From an uncultured Desulfobacteraceae bacterium (GTDB lineage Bacteria; Desulfobacterota; Desulfobacteria; Desulfobacterales; Desulfatirhabdiaceae): a stretch of DNA of 64,000 nucleotides. Location of the stretch: contig CAJBLH010000013.1 in assembly GCA_903953895.1 (NCBI GenBank), positions 38,064 to 102,063 on the forward strand, read 5' to 3'. The translations under genes and the position numbers were made by a program. Below the pieces are notes generated by a model. That model worked only from the letters and a program-made list of their open reading frames with translations. It was not told where the DNA came from and searched no databases. Positions 7,286 to 14,627 of the stretch are shown piece by piece (the stretch's first letter is position 1; every line of letters starts with the position of its first letter).

Positions 7286-7744
7286 TTAAACAATGGTGCT
7301 TTTACACTGGGTGAAACAAGTCATTGCGTTTTCGTTCAGTAGATTTGAAAGATAGACCCCATTCTGCCTGATGTGTTCTATAGCAGGAAAAAGCTCGGCG
7401 TCAAGATATTCTTTCAGAAGGTATCCATCCGCACCGGATGAAAGGGCTTCCTGAACATATTGTATCTCCCGGTGTGTACTGATGATCAACACCTTGATAG
7501 CAGGATAGAAATGCTTTATCGTGGCGGTCGCCTTGATTCCCCCGATATCCCGCAGGGTGATGTCGACAATGGCCATATCAGCGGCCGGTTCGATCAGACT
7601 CAATATTTCAATGAGCTGAGTACCGTCACGTGCTTCACCGACCACATCCAGATCGCTTCCGGACATGAGAATCCGATTTAAATCCTGGCGGAACATCGCA
7701 TGATCATCGGCCAGAACAACACGGTAATTACTTTTGATTGGCAC
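7286..7744 (-). CDS. Receiver-domain response regulator lacking an output domain
   Basis: This 152-residue protein has a NarL-type receiver domain: acidic pocket LADDH at residues 11-15, phospho-acceptor Asp near 61 (AIVDITLRD), a STHRE switch segment and the conserved lysine in LLKEY. It is a paralogue of the regulator at 8085-8726 (compare GADGYLLKE with GADGYFLKQ). It stops after about 137 receiver-like residues and a short unrelated tail (TCFTQCKSTIV), where the full regulator continues into a LuxR helix-turn-helix. It is either a stand-alone receiver acting as a phosphate sink, or a truncated duplicate. About 340 gene-free bases separate it from the full regulator upstream. Confidence 0.8.
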   Translation of the reverse strand: MPIKSNYRVVLADDHAMFRQDLNRILMSGSDLDVVGEARDGTQLIEILSLIEPAADMAIVDITLRDIGGIKATATIKHFYPAIKVLIISTHREIQYVQEALSSGADGYLLKEYLDAELFPAIEHIRQNGVYLSNLLNENAMTCFTQCKSTIV

Positions 7745-8084
7745 GTTTTTCTCCGCATTGAACCAATAAGAAACGCATACAATTTTCTATCTGATATTTA
7801 CCGGATTAAACGTACGGCGGCAATTCTCAGAAACAGCCATTTTGATGTGGTCAAAACAATGTATGAATACCCATGCACTGTCAGCCAAAATATCTGTCAT
7901 TTTGCAAAAAATTAAGATTATGGATGTCTTTGGTACAAGAAGTTTATTTCAGGCAGACGTTGAACGGAAAATTGTTCTTCAGGGGAAGCAATACTAAGAC
8001 GGTTAAGGAAGGGTAGAAAGCGTTTCATGGTAAGTAGGGGTGTACAGCGCTTCCGGGCTGAGAGACCCGAAAGTCGCATGTTGG
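7745..8084. other. Gene-free spacer between two related response regulators
   Basis: No gene, RNA or clear promoter consensus is visible in this 340-base spacer. It may hold the terminator of the long operon above and a promoter for the receiver-only regulator. Confidence 0.5.
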
Positions 8085-8726
8085 TCAGATGTAGCCCTTC
8101 TGGATGGCGTATCTAACAAGATCGGCAGTCTTTTTGAGATTCAATTTCTGCATCATGTTGGCACGGTGACGTTCCACCGTGTGTACACTGACGAAGAGAG
8201 CATCGGCAATCTGTTTGTTTGCCCTTCCCTCCGCAATCAGTTTCAAGACTTCTTTTTCCCGGGTCGTTAGACTGGATTTGCCTAACCCTCTTCGGATCCG
8301 CTCCCAACTGATATCCGGCTTCTCGGAGAGGTGGGGAGACACATAAATACGCCCTTTTCGAATTTTCTCTATAGCAGCAAACAATTCAGAATCGGCATCC
8401 TGTTTCAGAAAATATCCATCCGCTCCCGCGGCAAGGGCCTGGTAAAGATATTCCTGATCCCTGTGCATCGTTACAATCAGTATTTTGACATCCGGATGGA
8501 TGTTTCGGATTTGCGGAATGGCTTCAATCCCTCTGAGATTCGGCATGGAGATATCGAGAATTACAAGCTCCGGGGCACTGCTTTTCGATTTCAGAAGATT
8601 GAGCAGCTCAAGTCCATCACTGGCTTCTCCCACGACCTCAAGATCAGCTATGACAACGATGAGACTTTTCAGCCCCTGCCGAAACAGGGCATGGTCATCG
8701 GCCAAAACGATCCGGTATTTTTCCAT
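8085..8726 (-). CDS. NarL/FixJ-family response regulator
   Basis: This 213-residue regulator has an N-terminal receiver (LADDHALFR, phospho-acceptor Asp near residue 58 in VILDISMP, conserved K in FLKQD). Its C-terminal LuxR-type helix-turn-helix runs from about 150 to 213 (LTTREKEVLKLIAEG, then the recognition helix VSVHTVERHRANMMQKL). Its start overlaps the stop of the histidine kinase gene, so the two form a two-component pair. It is the last full gene of the run that begins with the COG1433 gene. The signal is unknown; the operon context suggests metal or redox. Confidence 0.9.
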   Translation of the reverse strand: MEKYRIVLADDHALFRQGLKSLIVVIADLEVVGEASDGLELLNLLKSKSSAPELVILDISMPNLRGIEAIPQIRNIHPDVKILIVTMHRDQEYLYQALAAGADGYFLKQDADSELFAAIEKIRKGRIYVSPHLSEKPDISWERIRRGLGKSSLTTREKEVLKLIAEGRANKQIADALFVSVHTVERHRANMMQKLNLKKTADLVRYAIQKGYI

Positions 8727-10024
8727 CAGACAATATTCCCTTTTGTAAGCGGAACGGAAAAGCCGATTCGGGTCCCCTTTCCTTTTTCGCTGCTCAGATG
8801 AAGCGATCCCCCCAGCATCTTGGCACGTTCTTTCATGGACGCCAGACCCAGACCCTTCTCTGATGATTTTATTGCGGATAACGTCTCCACATCAAATCCC
8901 CTGCCGTCGTCCTCAACGAAGAAGGAAATCGAATCTCCGCCTATCCTTACTCGAATCACGATATTATTGGCATAAGCGTGCTTGCCTATGTTTGTGAGTG
9001 CCTCCTGTACCGTTCTATATACCATAATCTGATGGTCTTTTTGAATTAAATTATCGATGGGCTCAATATCGGCGACCACTTTTACTTTGTAATGTCGAGC
9101 AAAGTTATCGATATACCATTTCAAAGCTGGGGTTAAACCGATATCCTCGAGTATGGATGGACTTAAATCACGGGAAAGGCGATGCACATTATTAATGATC
9201 TCATCGATGTACTGCCGCGTCTGTTTGCATTCCTCCCGGATCGTCGTCTGATCCGACTGAATGTTTTTTTCAATAAACCCAATTCTGAGCTTCAGCACCG
9301 CCAGCGCTCCGCCAAGTTCATCGTGCAGTTCTCTTGCAATTCGGCCCCGCTCTGTTTCTTGAGCAGTCAAAAGCTGATATGACAAGTTTCGAAGTTGCTT
9401 TTCGTATTCTCGCAGCTCTTTTTCGGCCTGTTTACGATTGGTGATGTCATAGAAAATTTGAAGTTTGGAAATGGTTCCGCTTAAATTGAAAAGGGGTGTA
9501 TCGATACGGTGATAAATCTTGCCGGTTTTTAAGGAATGCCATTCCCACTGCACGCTCTTACCAGAAAAAACATCCTGATTCTTACACCAGGAACAGATTT
9601 CCGTTCTGTCATGCAAATACGCATAGCACTTGCGACCGTTAACCTGACCGAATTCTTTTTCAACCACAGGGTTCGTGTACTCGATATCGTATTGCTGATT
9701 GACGATGTACACACCGTCCGGCATCGCATCCAGAATGGATCTGAACTTATTTCGCTCCACCTGTATCGCTTGCTCAACATGTTTGCGTTCTTCTATCTGT
9801 TGCGCAAGCTGATTGTTTGCCTCGGCCAGTGCCAGCACAGCATCCAGGTCGGCCTGGGCCGCACTCAGTTCCGCATCATGCACCTTTTGATGCCAACGCA
9901 GTTCATGAATTATCTGCCGCATTTCTTCAACGGACATCTCATCCAGGTCTTCCGATGACCAAAAGGCTTTTCTCCGAATCATCATCTCGACCCGCCGGCA
10001 GATTTCGTTATCTACCCTTGTCAT
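8726..10024 (-). CDS. PAS-containing sensor histidine kinase (HisKA_3 type)
   Basis: This 432-residue cytosolic kinase begins with a helical stretch (20-85), then a PAS domain (about 88-200). The PAS carries a cysteine cluster (CYAYLHDRTEICSWC) that could bind a metal or Fe-S centre or sense redox. The HisKA_3 dimerisation domain has the phospho-His motif RIARELHDELGGA, and a HATPase domain follows (N-box EALTNIGKHA, G-box GLGLASMKERAKMLGG). There is no transmembrane segment, so the signal is internal. It overlaps the START-like gene upstream by four bases and its cognate regulator downstream by one. Confidence 0.9.
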   Translation of the reverse strand: MTRVDNEICRRVEMMIRRKAFWSSEDLDEMSVEEMRQIIHELRWHQKVHDAELSAAQADLDAVLALAEANNQLAQQIEERKHVEQAIQVERNKFRSILDAMPDGVYIVNQQYDIEYTNPVVEKEFGQVNGRKCYAYLHDRTEICSWCKNQDVFSGKSVQWEWHSLKTGKIYHRIDTPLFNLSGTISKLQIFYDITNRKQAEKELREYEKQLRNLSYQLLTAQETERGRIARELHDELGGALAVLKLRIGFIEKNIQSDQTTIREECKQTRQYIDEIINNVHRLSRDLSPSILEDIGLTPALKWYIDNFARHYKVKVVADIEPIDNLIQKDHQIMVYRTVQEALTNIGKHAYANNIVIRVRIGGDSISFFVEDDGRGFDVETLSAIKSSEKGLGLASMKERAKMLGGSLHLSSEKGKGTRIGFSVPLTKGNIV

Positions 10025-10617
10025 GGTAATATCCTCGATGCAAAGCTAATTGGCATTTCTGAAACCGCGGATAAGGCTGCGGCGGATGGTATTACCGGTT
10101 TCTGAAGTTTCCAAGTTTGAGATTTCCATTTTTCCACAACCTGGGGAAAACGATCTTTTGTCTTTTCCGACTGGACAGCAGCAATCATTTTCATCAATCC
10201 ATCGACACCTGGCAATCTGACCTGGATCATCCCTTCTCTGACCCGAATGCACCGGTTCCGACCTTCAGGAATAAGCCGCAATGTTCCATAGGCATCAAAT
10301 TTCTCCGGAAACACAGGAGGAATGATCCGCCAGCACATTTCATATCGATCCAGACATTTTTCCTGTATTTCCTCATAGATCAGTTTATCCTGACCGAGTA
10401 TCTTTCTGGCAAGACTTTGAATCATAAAATTTCGATCAATCGTCGAAACAATTCTAACCCGCCGTTTCAGCATATTGTCTGAAACCAGTCTTTCAAGTTC
10501 TATATAGCCGGAAAGACCGTACTCTTTGGCCACAAAGGCGTCGAATTCAGGCGTGTGCATTGTCTGCCATAATTCCTTTGCGGACATCGGAATTTCATTT
10601 TCTATATAAATATGCAT
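10021..10617 (-). CDS. DUF2505/START-like (SRPBCC) protein
   Basis: This 198-residue protein begins with a beta strand and a helix (IPMSAKELWQTMHTPEFDAF), then strands with alternating polar residues. It ends in a long helix (GLMKMIAAVQSEKTKDRFPQVVEKW), which is the order of an SRPBCC/START fold as in DUF2505. Such folds hold a hydrophobic ligand. No catalytic site can be named. It lies between the CDF-NifX transporter (18 bases away) and the histidine kinase (four-base overlap), so it belongs to the same operon and might supply a ligand or cofactor signal. Confidence 0.65.
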   Translation of the reverse strand: MHIYIENEIPMSAKELWQTMHTPEFDAFVAKEYGLSGYIELERLVSDNMLKRRVRIVSTIDRNFMIQSLARKILGQDKLIYEEIQEKCLDRYEMCWRIIPPVFPEKFDAYGTLRLIPEGRNRCIRVREGMIQVRLPGVDGLMKMIAAVQSEKTKDRFPQVVEKWKSQTWKLQKPVIPSAAALSAVSEMPISFASRILP

Positions 10618-10635
10618 TTAAACGTCTCACCATTT

Positions 10636-11916
10636 TCAAGCTGTTACCTGGGACACCTGAGCATCCTCAACCGTATGCGTGGGGCTTATCAGCGGCTTCA
10701 GCCGGTTGAGGTGATACAGGTCGATAACTTCACGTATCGAATGTCCTTCTTTGGCCTGAAATATATCAACCAGTTGATCTTTTAACATATGAAACGATAT
10801 CTCACCGATCCGGGAGGTGAACAGCAGATCAATTGCATAGAGAACCGTAATTCTGGCAACCTTGACGCCGATGTGCTTGTTATCCCCGAGAAATTCATTC
10901 TTATAGAAATCTTCAATTTCCATTCGGTCATGGCCCAATTTCAGAACGGCAAAATACGGCGCTCTGGCAAAATGCCCGGCAACCCTGGCCTCCAGACCTT
11001 CTATATTCTGAACCGGGATCATGGCCAGAACGGTCTCCTCCTTAAGCGGCTCTACATGGATCATGACGGATTCAATGCGCTCGTAATTCGTTACAATGGC
11101 ATCCTCCAGTTTGTCGGCCAGTTCGTGAGCCTTATATAAAGTAAGCGTAGGCCGCGTTGCGATAACGCATTCAACCATCTTGAACGGACCTGACTGGCGA
11201 ATTTTCACCTTACTGACACCTTTGACACCATAGATCAAATTCGCTTTTTTTTCGATTTCGCCCTGCAGTTCCGGGTCCAGGTTGGCATCCAGCAGGATTA
11301 AAAGAGACGACCAGACGTTCTCAGTTCCAAGTTTACACAGCAGCAAAGAAATCAAAATGATGATGGCGCCTTCCACATATGGAATTCTGAAATAGGCCAA
11401 CAGAATTCCGAGCAACACCACCATCGATGTAAAAATATCCAGAAACGCTTCCCGTGAATTGGCCAAAAGCGATTGCGAGCCAATGGCTTTTCCGACTTTG
11501 GATTCCATTTCAGCGACCCCAAACGCCGACAAAGCGGAAAGCATGCTGGCCGCTACGGGGAAAAGAGGAAAAGAGGTCATCGGCTCAAGGGTGAAAAGCT
11601 TTTGATATCCTTCGCGAAACAGTGCAATACCGGCCATGATGATGAACCCGCCTATGATCAGGCAGGCCAGGGTTTCAGCCCTGTACAATCCGTAAGGGAA
11701 TTTTTTTGTTTTGCTGCTTCCGGCAATCCACAGACCAAATCCCGAGGCGGCGTGAGTCAAAAGATCGGCGCCGCTGTGAAAAGCATCCGCAATCAATACC
11801 TGCGAATTAAACAGATAACCGACAATCCCTTTGACTGCCGCCAATAAAAAAGAAATAAATGACGAAAGAAACGCAACCCGTTGGCCTTTTTTCAAATTTT
11901 CAGCGTTGCTTTTCAT
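10636..11916 (-). CDS. Cation diffusion facilitator fused to a NifX/NifB-like (FeMo-co) domain
   Basis: This 426-residue protein combines two modules. Residues 1-290 are a CDF transporter with about six membrane helices, the metal-site motif ADAFHSGADLL, a second site near NSREAFLDIFTS, and a cytosolic domain. Residues 300-400 resemble the dinitrogenase iron-molybdenum-cofactor domain (IEGLEARVAGHFARAPYF, then GVKVARITVLYAIDLLFTSRIGE). It probably exports or loads divalent metal, most likely iron, with the extra domain binding a metal cluster. The start overlaps the zinc-ribbon gene (ATGA). It may be the MamM/MamB-like partner transporter of the magnetosome system, but its motifs differ from MamM. 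Confidence 0.85.
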   Translation of the reverse strand: MKSNAENLKKGQRVAFLSSFISFLLAAVKGIVGYLFNSQVLIADAFHSGADLLTHAASGFGLWIAGSSKTKKFPYGLYRAETLACLIIGGFIIMAGIALFREGYQKLFTLEPMTSFPLFPVAASMLSALSAFGVAEMESKVGKAIGSQSLLANSREAFLDIFTSMVVLLGILLAYFRIPYVEGAIIILISLLLCKLGTENVWSSLLILLDANLDPELQGEIEKKANLIYGVKGVSKVKIRQSGPFKMVECVIATRPTLTLYKAHELADKLEDAIVTNYERIESVMIHVEPLKEETVLAMIPVQNIEGLEARVAGHFARAPYFAVLKLGHDRMEIEDFYKNEFLGDNKHIGVKVARITVLYAIDLLFTSRIGEISFHMLKDQLVDIFQAKEGHSIREVIDLYHLNRLKPLISPTHTVEDAQVSQVTA

Positions 11917-12161
11917 CCGTCACCCGTGAGACATCCCTCATCCATGAAAAAACTGCGGACCATTTTGGAACCGCACGATGGGCACCTGAGCATAAAACAC
12001 TGAACCCCGAGAGGATGCGGCACATACAATCCGCATGCCGAACAGACGCATCTGATGGACCGTGCGTTATGATTTGTTCCCTGCTGGCCGGATGGGCTGC
12101 ATCGGCCCGGGTGTTTTCGAACCAGACCTTTTTTTCTGAACTGCCCAAACCCGAAAGGCAT
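11913..12161 (-). CDS. Small zinc-ribbon protein
   Basis: This 82-residue protein is basic at its N-terminus. It carries a zinc-ribbon pattern: CSAC and CPSC pairs 17 residues apart with CGLYVPHPLGVQC between them. Small proteins of this shape occur next to COG1433 and CDF-NifX genes in anaerobes. It has an RBS (AAGGA) about eight bases before the ATG and a four-base ATGA overlap with the transporter gene. It may deliver a metal or act as a regulator. The overlapping 101-residue frame on the same strand has no such motif and is a shadow. Confidence 0.7.
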   Translation of the reverse strand: MPFGFGQFRKKGLVRKHPGRCSPSGQQGTNHNARSIRCVCSACGLYVPHPLGVQCFMLRCPSCGSKMVRSFFMDEGCLTGDG

Positions 12162-12203
12162 GATACTTTCCTTTTCTGTAGATTTTCAGAAAATTCATTT
12201 CGC

Positions 12204-12239
12204 AAGGCAGCAGGGAGGGAACAGGCCTTTTTCGGGCAT
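12204..12239. repeat. Partial copy of the MITE-like repeat core
   Basis: AAGGCAGCAGGGAGGGAACA followed by GGCCTTTTTCGGGCAT matches the core of copies 2 and 3 over about 35 bases. The end sequences are missing. It lies between the P-loop kinase and the zinc-ribbon gene, inside the operon. Confidence 0.6.
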
Positions 12240-12248
12240 GCTGCTGTT

Positions 12249-13091
12249 TTAACTCAGCAGCTTTATTGCCGTTGCCGACCTAAGCGCCACCTGTACCGCA
12301 GATAGAAGTTCACGATTATAAGCCCCAAGATTGACATAGGGGAAAATGCCGCTTTGCGGCCAGAAACTCCTGTGGCCGAAACAGTTGACCATCAGCAGTT
12401 CTTCCTTTGGTAACCGTTCAACTTCCAACCCGCTTGACGATAGTTTCGCCCTGAGATTCTCGATATCCCGAAAGCCTTTCCGGGGTCGTATCTTCATTCT
12501 GATCGGACTCATCGGGATAAGGATCGCCTCGCCATCAGCCGCCGCAAATGCCGCGTCACCCACTTTTTTCAGCTTCTGAAAATCGACATAATCGATAAGG
12601 GCAGCATTCCGGTCTCTGTTGATCACTCGCTGCTGAGCTTCCTCTACCGGACAGTCCAGATAAATGATCACGTCAAAGCTTTCGATAATCTGTGTTCTAA
12701 AAAGGCGTATGTTCTCGTAGATGCAGCCTGTTTTAAAGGGATACGGCTTTTTCATCTCCGATAGGTACAGCGTACGCCATTCAAGCCCCATCCGTTTGGC
12801 CAGACTTCTGCCCAACGTGCTTTTTCCGCTCCCAGGGGGGCCGTCGATACCGATGCACTGAGGAAACACCCGGTTTTGCTCCAGCACCAACATGATCTTG
12901 TCGGCATATTCTTCGACAGGTTGAACTTCTCCATAAGGTTTTTCCGCGCTGCCGGTAATCAATTTTCTGACCCGCCCCCGGATCGCGGATTTTATTGTCT
13001 CCCTGGACAGCAGGTTTATTGCCGCAGCCGTGATAAAAGCAAGGGCCATTTTCGGAAGGATTTCTTTCGTCAGGTCTTTCATGTCTCCCAT
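12249..13091 (-). CDS. P-loop nucleoside-kinase-like protein
   Basis: This 280-residue protein has a Walker A motif (GIDGPPGSGKST, about residues 81-92). It also has a DxD-like strand (VIIYLDCPVEE) and an arginine-rich lid segment (AQQRVINRDRN), as in deoxynucleoside and other small-molecule kinases. The first 40 residues include a hydrophobic helix (ALAFITAAAINLL) that could anchor it. The C-terminus (VNCFGHRSFWPQSGIF) matches no kinase I know. The RBS GGAG lies five bases before the ATG. Its substrate is not evident. It sits inside the metal-cofactor operon, so it may phosphorylate a partner or scaffold. Confidence 0.7.
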   Translation of the reverse strand: MGDMKDLTKEILPKMALAFITAAAINLLSRETIKSAIRGRVRKLITGSAEKPYGEVQPVEEYADKIMLVLEQNRVFPQCIGIDGPPGSGKSTLGRSLAKRMGLEWRTLYLSEMKKPYPFKTGCIYENIRLFRTQIIESFDVIIYLDCPVEEAQQRVINRDRNAALIDYVDFQKLKKVGDAAFAAADGEAILIPMSPIRMKIRPRKGFRDIENLRAKLSSSGLEVERLPKEELLMVNCFGHRSFWPQSGIFPYVNLGAYNRELLSAVQVALRSATAIKLLS

Positions 13092-13172
13092 GGGAACTCC
13101 TGTCTTTGCAATTTCATGGCTATCCCAGACATGGGCAGCATTACCGGTTTTCGGTAATTATCACGCTGTCGA

Positions 13173-13334
13173 TTACACCTTACGAATGCGGGTGAATGGC
13201 TCCCTCTCGTGATCCAGAGCCTCGCTTGCCGGCTTATCGATATATCGGCTTATCATTTTGGATATAATACCTATCACCAGTGGGAGCAACAGTGCAGATA
13301 CGCTCTCCATGATGTATTTTTTTTTGCTTGACAT
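13173..13334 (-). CDS. 53-residue membrane-anchored peptide
   Basis: The track's 104-residue frame begins in a low-complexity shadow. The ATG at 13334 with GGAGG seven bases upstream gives MSSKKKYIMES and so on, a 53-residue protein. It has a basic start, one membrane helix (about 9-27) and a charged tail. The helix ALLLPLVIGIISKMISRYI weakly recalls the N-terminal helix of the P-loop protein encoded just downstream. Its function is unknown. It lies within the sigma-54-controlled operon. Confidence 0.6.
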   Translation of the reverse strand: MSSKKKYIMESVSALLLPLVIGIISKMISRYIDKPASEALDHEREPFTRIRKV

Positions 13335-13390
13335 GGCACACCTCCAATAGCTTTTAAAGTATAATTGATACACCCAGATCGACATTTGCG

Positions 13391-13642
13391 TCAAGCGCCG
13401 CAATATCCGCGTCCACCGCCACCGACTCCGCCACGTCCGCCCCCACCGCAACCCTTGCCGCCTCCACCCTTGCCGCGTCCACCACAAACCTTTCCGATTC
13501 CGCTGTCGCCCCAGACGTCCAAGGCATTGATGATCCGATCCTTATTTTTGGCCTTATTGGGCGACCTCGTGCAATAACTGCTGTAATTGCGTGAACCATA
13601 CCACCTGCCGTAAAGTGGCGTAAGTGTTAACATGTCAGTCAC
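13391..13642 (-). CDS. Gly/Cys-rich small protein
   Basis: This is an 83-residue frame with a GTG start, or ATG at 13633. The first half is polar (SRNYSSYCTRSPNKAKNKDR). The second half is Gly/Cys/Arg/Lys-rich with cysteines near VCGGRGK, KGCGGG and GYCGA. Gly-rich metal-binding peptides occur beside COG1433 genes. Another frame over the same bases (13354-13599) is also open, as expected for GC-rich low-complexity DNA. This frame was preferred because of its cysteines and position between the DUF5320 and membrane-peptide genes. There is no strong RBS. Confidence 0.45.
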   Translation of the reverse strand: MTDMLTLTPLYGRWYGSRNYSSYCTRSPNKAKNKDRIINALDVWGDSGIGKVCGGRGKGGGGKGCGGGGRGGVGGGGRGYCGA

Positions 13643-13661
13643 TTACGCCAGTTCTGGATAG

Positions 13662-13967
13662 CTATTCATCCTTGTCCGCTTGTGCAGAAAGCGCATTCAA
13701 CCTTTCCGTAATGACATCCAACTGATTCTGAAGTTCTTCTTTCCGCTGAGCCAGGAAATCCTGCTCGTTTTGCGGCATTGACGAATATTCGCCGCCGTTC
13801 CATCCGGCCTGGCGGCATTGGCCCCTGCCGCCTCCGAAACGATTCCGGCGACCTGCACCTTGACCTGCTGCATATGCGTTCTGATCGCCCTTGCAATATC
13901 CCGATGTTCGGCCTGACATCTGACCATACCCCATGGGCCCTGTTCGATCTCCATTTGGCATTTTCAT
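13662..13967 (-). CDS. DUF5320-family protein
   Basis: This 101-residue protein starts with the family hallmark MPNGDRTGPMGYGQMSGR, followed by a Gly/Asn/Cys region (SGYCKG, GRGQCRQAGW). It ends in a coiled coil (about 65-97, EELQNQLDVITERLNAL). DUF5320 proteins accompany COG1433 NifX-like proteins in anaerobes and are thought to bind metal or a cluster. The ATG overlaps the TAA of the COG1433 gene (TAATG), with AGGAGG in the preceding gene as RBS. The two are therefore translationally coupled. Confidence 0.85.
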   Translation of the reverse strand: MKMPNGDRTGPMGYGQMSGRTSGYCKGDQNAYAAGQGAGRRNRFGGGRGQCRQAGWNGGEYSSMPQNEQDFLAQRKEELQNQLDVITERLNALSAQADKDE

Positions 13968-14362
13968 TACCTCCTTCCCCTGTTGATGTTCTGTTTGCCC
14001 CCTTTAAATCGTCGATGTTGGCACCATTGCCCTGTGGCTTCCGCGTTCGTTATTGACGTCAGTCCGCCAGTCAAAAAGCAGGTCAAAATGTCCTGAACAT
14101 CTCCTGTCAGCCATGCGTATACCGGCAGATCATGATATTTCAACCACTGCATGGAATGACGATCAATACCGCCACAGATCAGTGTATCGACACCCAGGTT
14201 CAGCATCGTCCTGTTTTTTTCTATTGATGAGAGTTTGTTGATCGAAATCTTCCACTGCGCCATGATCTTACCGTCGGCGATATCAACCAGAAGCATCTCC
14301 TGAGCACAATCAAATCGCGGTGAAATGCGGGAGTTAAAAACTGGAATGGCAATTTTCATCAT
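13967..14362 (-). CDS. COG1433 NifX/NifB-like (FeMo-co domain) protein
   Basis: This 131-residue protein has the dinitrogenase iron-molybdenum-cofactor fold: IAIPVFNSRISPRFDCA at the start, VDTLICGGIDRHSMQWL in the middle, and GDVQDILTCFLTGGL near the end. In nitrogen fixers this fold carries the FeMo cofactor. In non-nif contexts it is thought to bind Fe-S or Mo-containing clusters. The last 25 residues are basic and Gly/Gln-rich. It is the first gene after the -24/-12 promoter at 14388-14403, with a GGGGG-type RBS before the ATG. Confidence 0.85.
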   Translation of the reverse strand: MMKIAIPVFNSRISPRFDCAQEMLLVDIADGKIMAQWKISINKLSSIEKNRTMLNLGVDTLICGGIDRHSMQWLKYHDLPVYAWLTGDVQDILTCFLTGGLTSITNAEATGQWCQHRRFKGGKQNINRGRR

Positions 14363-14387
14363 GCATCCCCCTGTGTTTCACTTTAAC

Positions 14388-14403
14388 AGCAATAATCAGG
14401 CCA
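14388..14403 (-). promoter_or_regulatory. Sigma-54 (-24/-12) promoter of the COG1433 operon
   Basis: Read on the minus strand, TGGCCTGATTATTGCT matches the TGGC-N8-TTGCW consensus with the correct 12-base GG-to-GC spacing. It lies 26 bases before the COG1433 start codon. A sigma-54 activator gene and a large palindrome are directly upstream, supporting the call. Confidence 0.8.
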
Positions 14404-14488
14404 TCTGTCATAATATACCATATAATTGTATTTTTTTAGATGGTTATAATCGGATCAAGAGTGGATCGGCAAATAATCGTTGTAATGA

Positions 14489-14538
14489 TGCAACCTTCTG
14501 ATTGCAAATGGATGCAAATATGCAATCAGAAGGTTGCA
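14489..14538. promoter_or_regulatory. Perfect 18-bp inverted repeat, likely activator binding site
   Basis: The arms TGCAACCTTCTGATTGCA and TGCAATCAGAAGGTTGCA are exact complements separated by 14 bases. The element lies about 85-150 bases upstream of the -24/-12 promoter, where enhancer-binding proteins usually bind, and about 90 bases after the end of the activator gene. It could also fold as an RNA hairpin and help end the activator transcript, but no U-run follows on the minus strand. Confidence 0.75.
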
Positions 14539-14627
14539 TTCTATTTCACAAGGGCAGCAGGCGTGTTTTTTGAATAATGGTCAGAGCATTGTCTGTAGCG
14601 GTTAATCCGGCTACGATCATTTTCATT

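Noticed and set aside
11900-12205. 101-residue minus-strand frame overlapping the zinc-ribbon gene
   Set aside because: It has no motif and no RBS; the 82-residue frame has paired CxxC motifs and couples to the transporter gene.
13354-13599. 81-residue minus-strand frame over the Gly/Cys-rich gene
   Set aside because: It has a monotone Ala/Val composition from the same GC-rich repeat and lacks cysteines; the frame at 13391-13642 was preferred, though with modest confidence.
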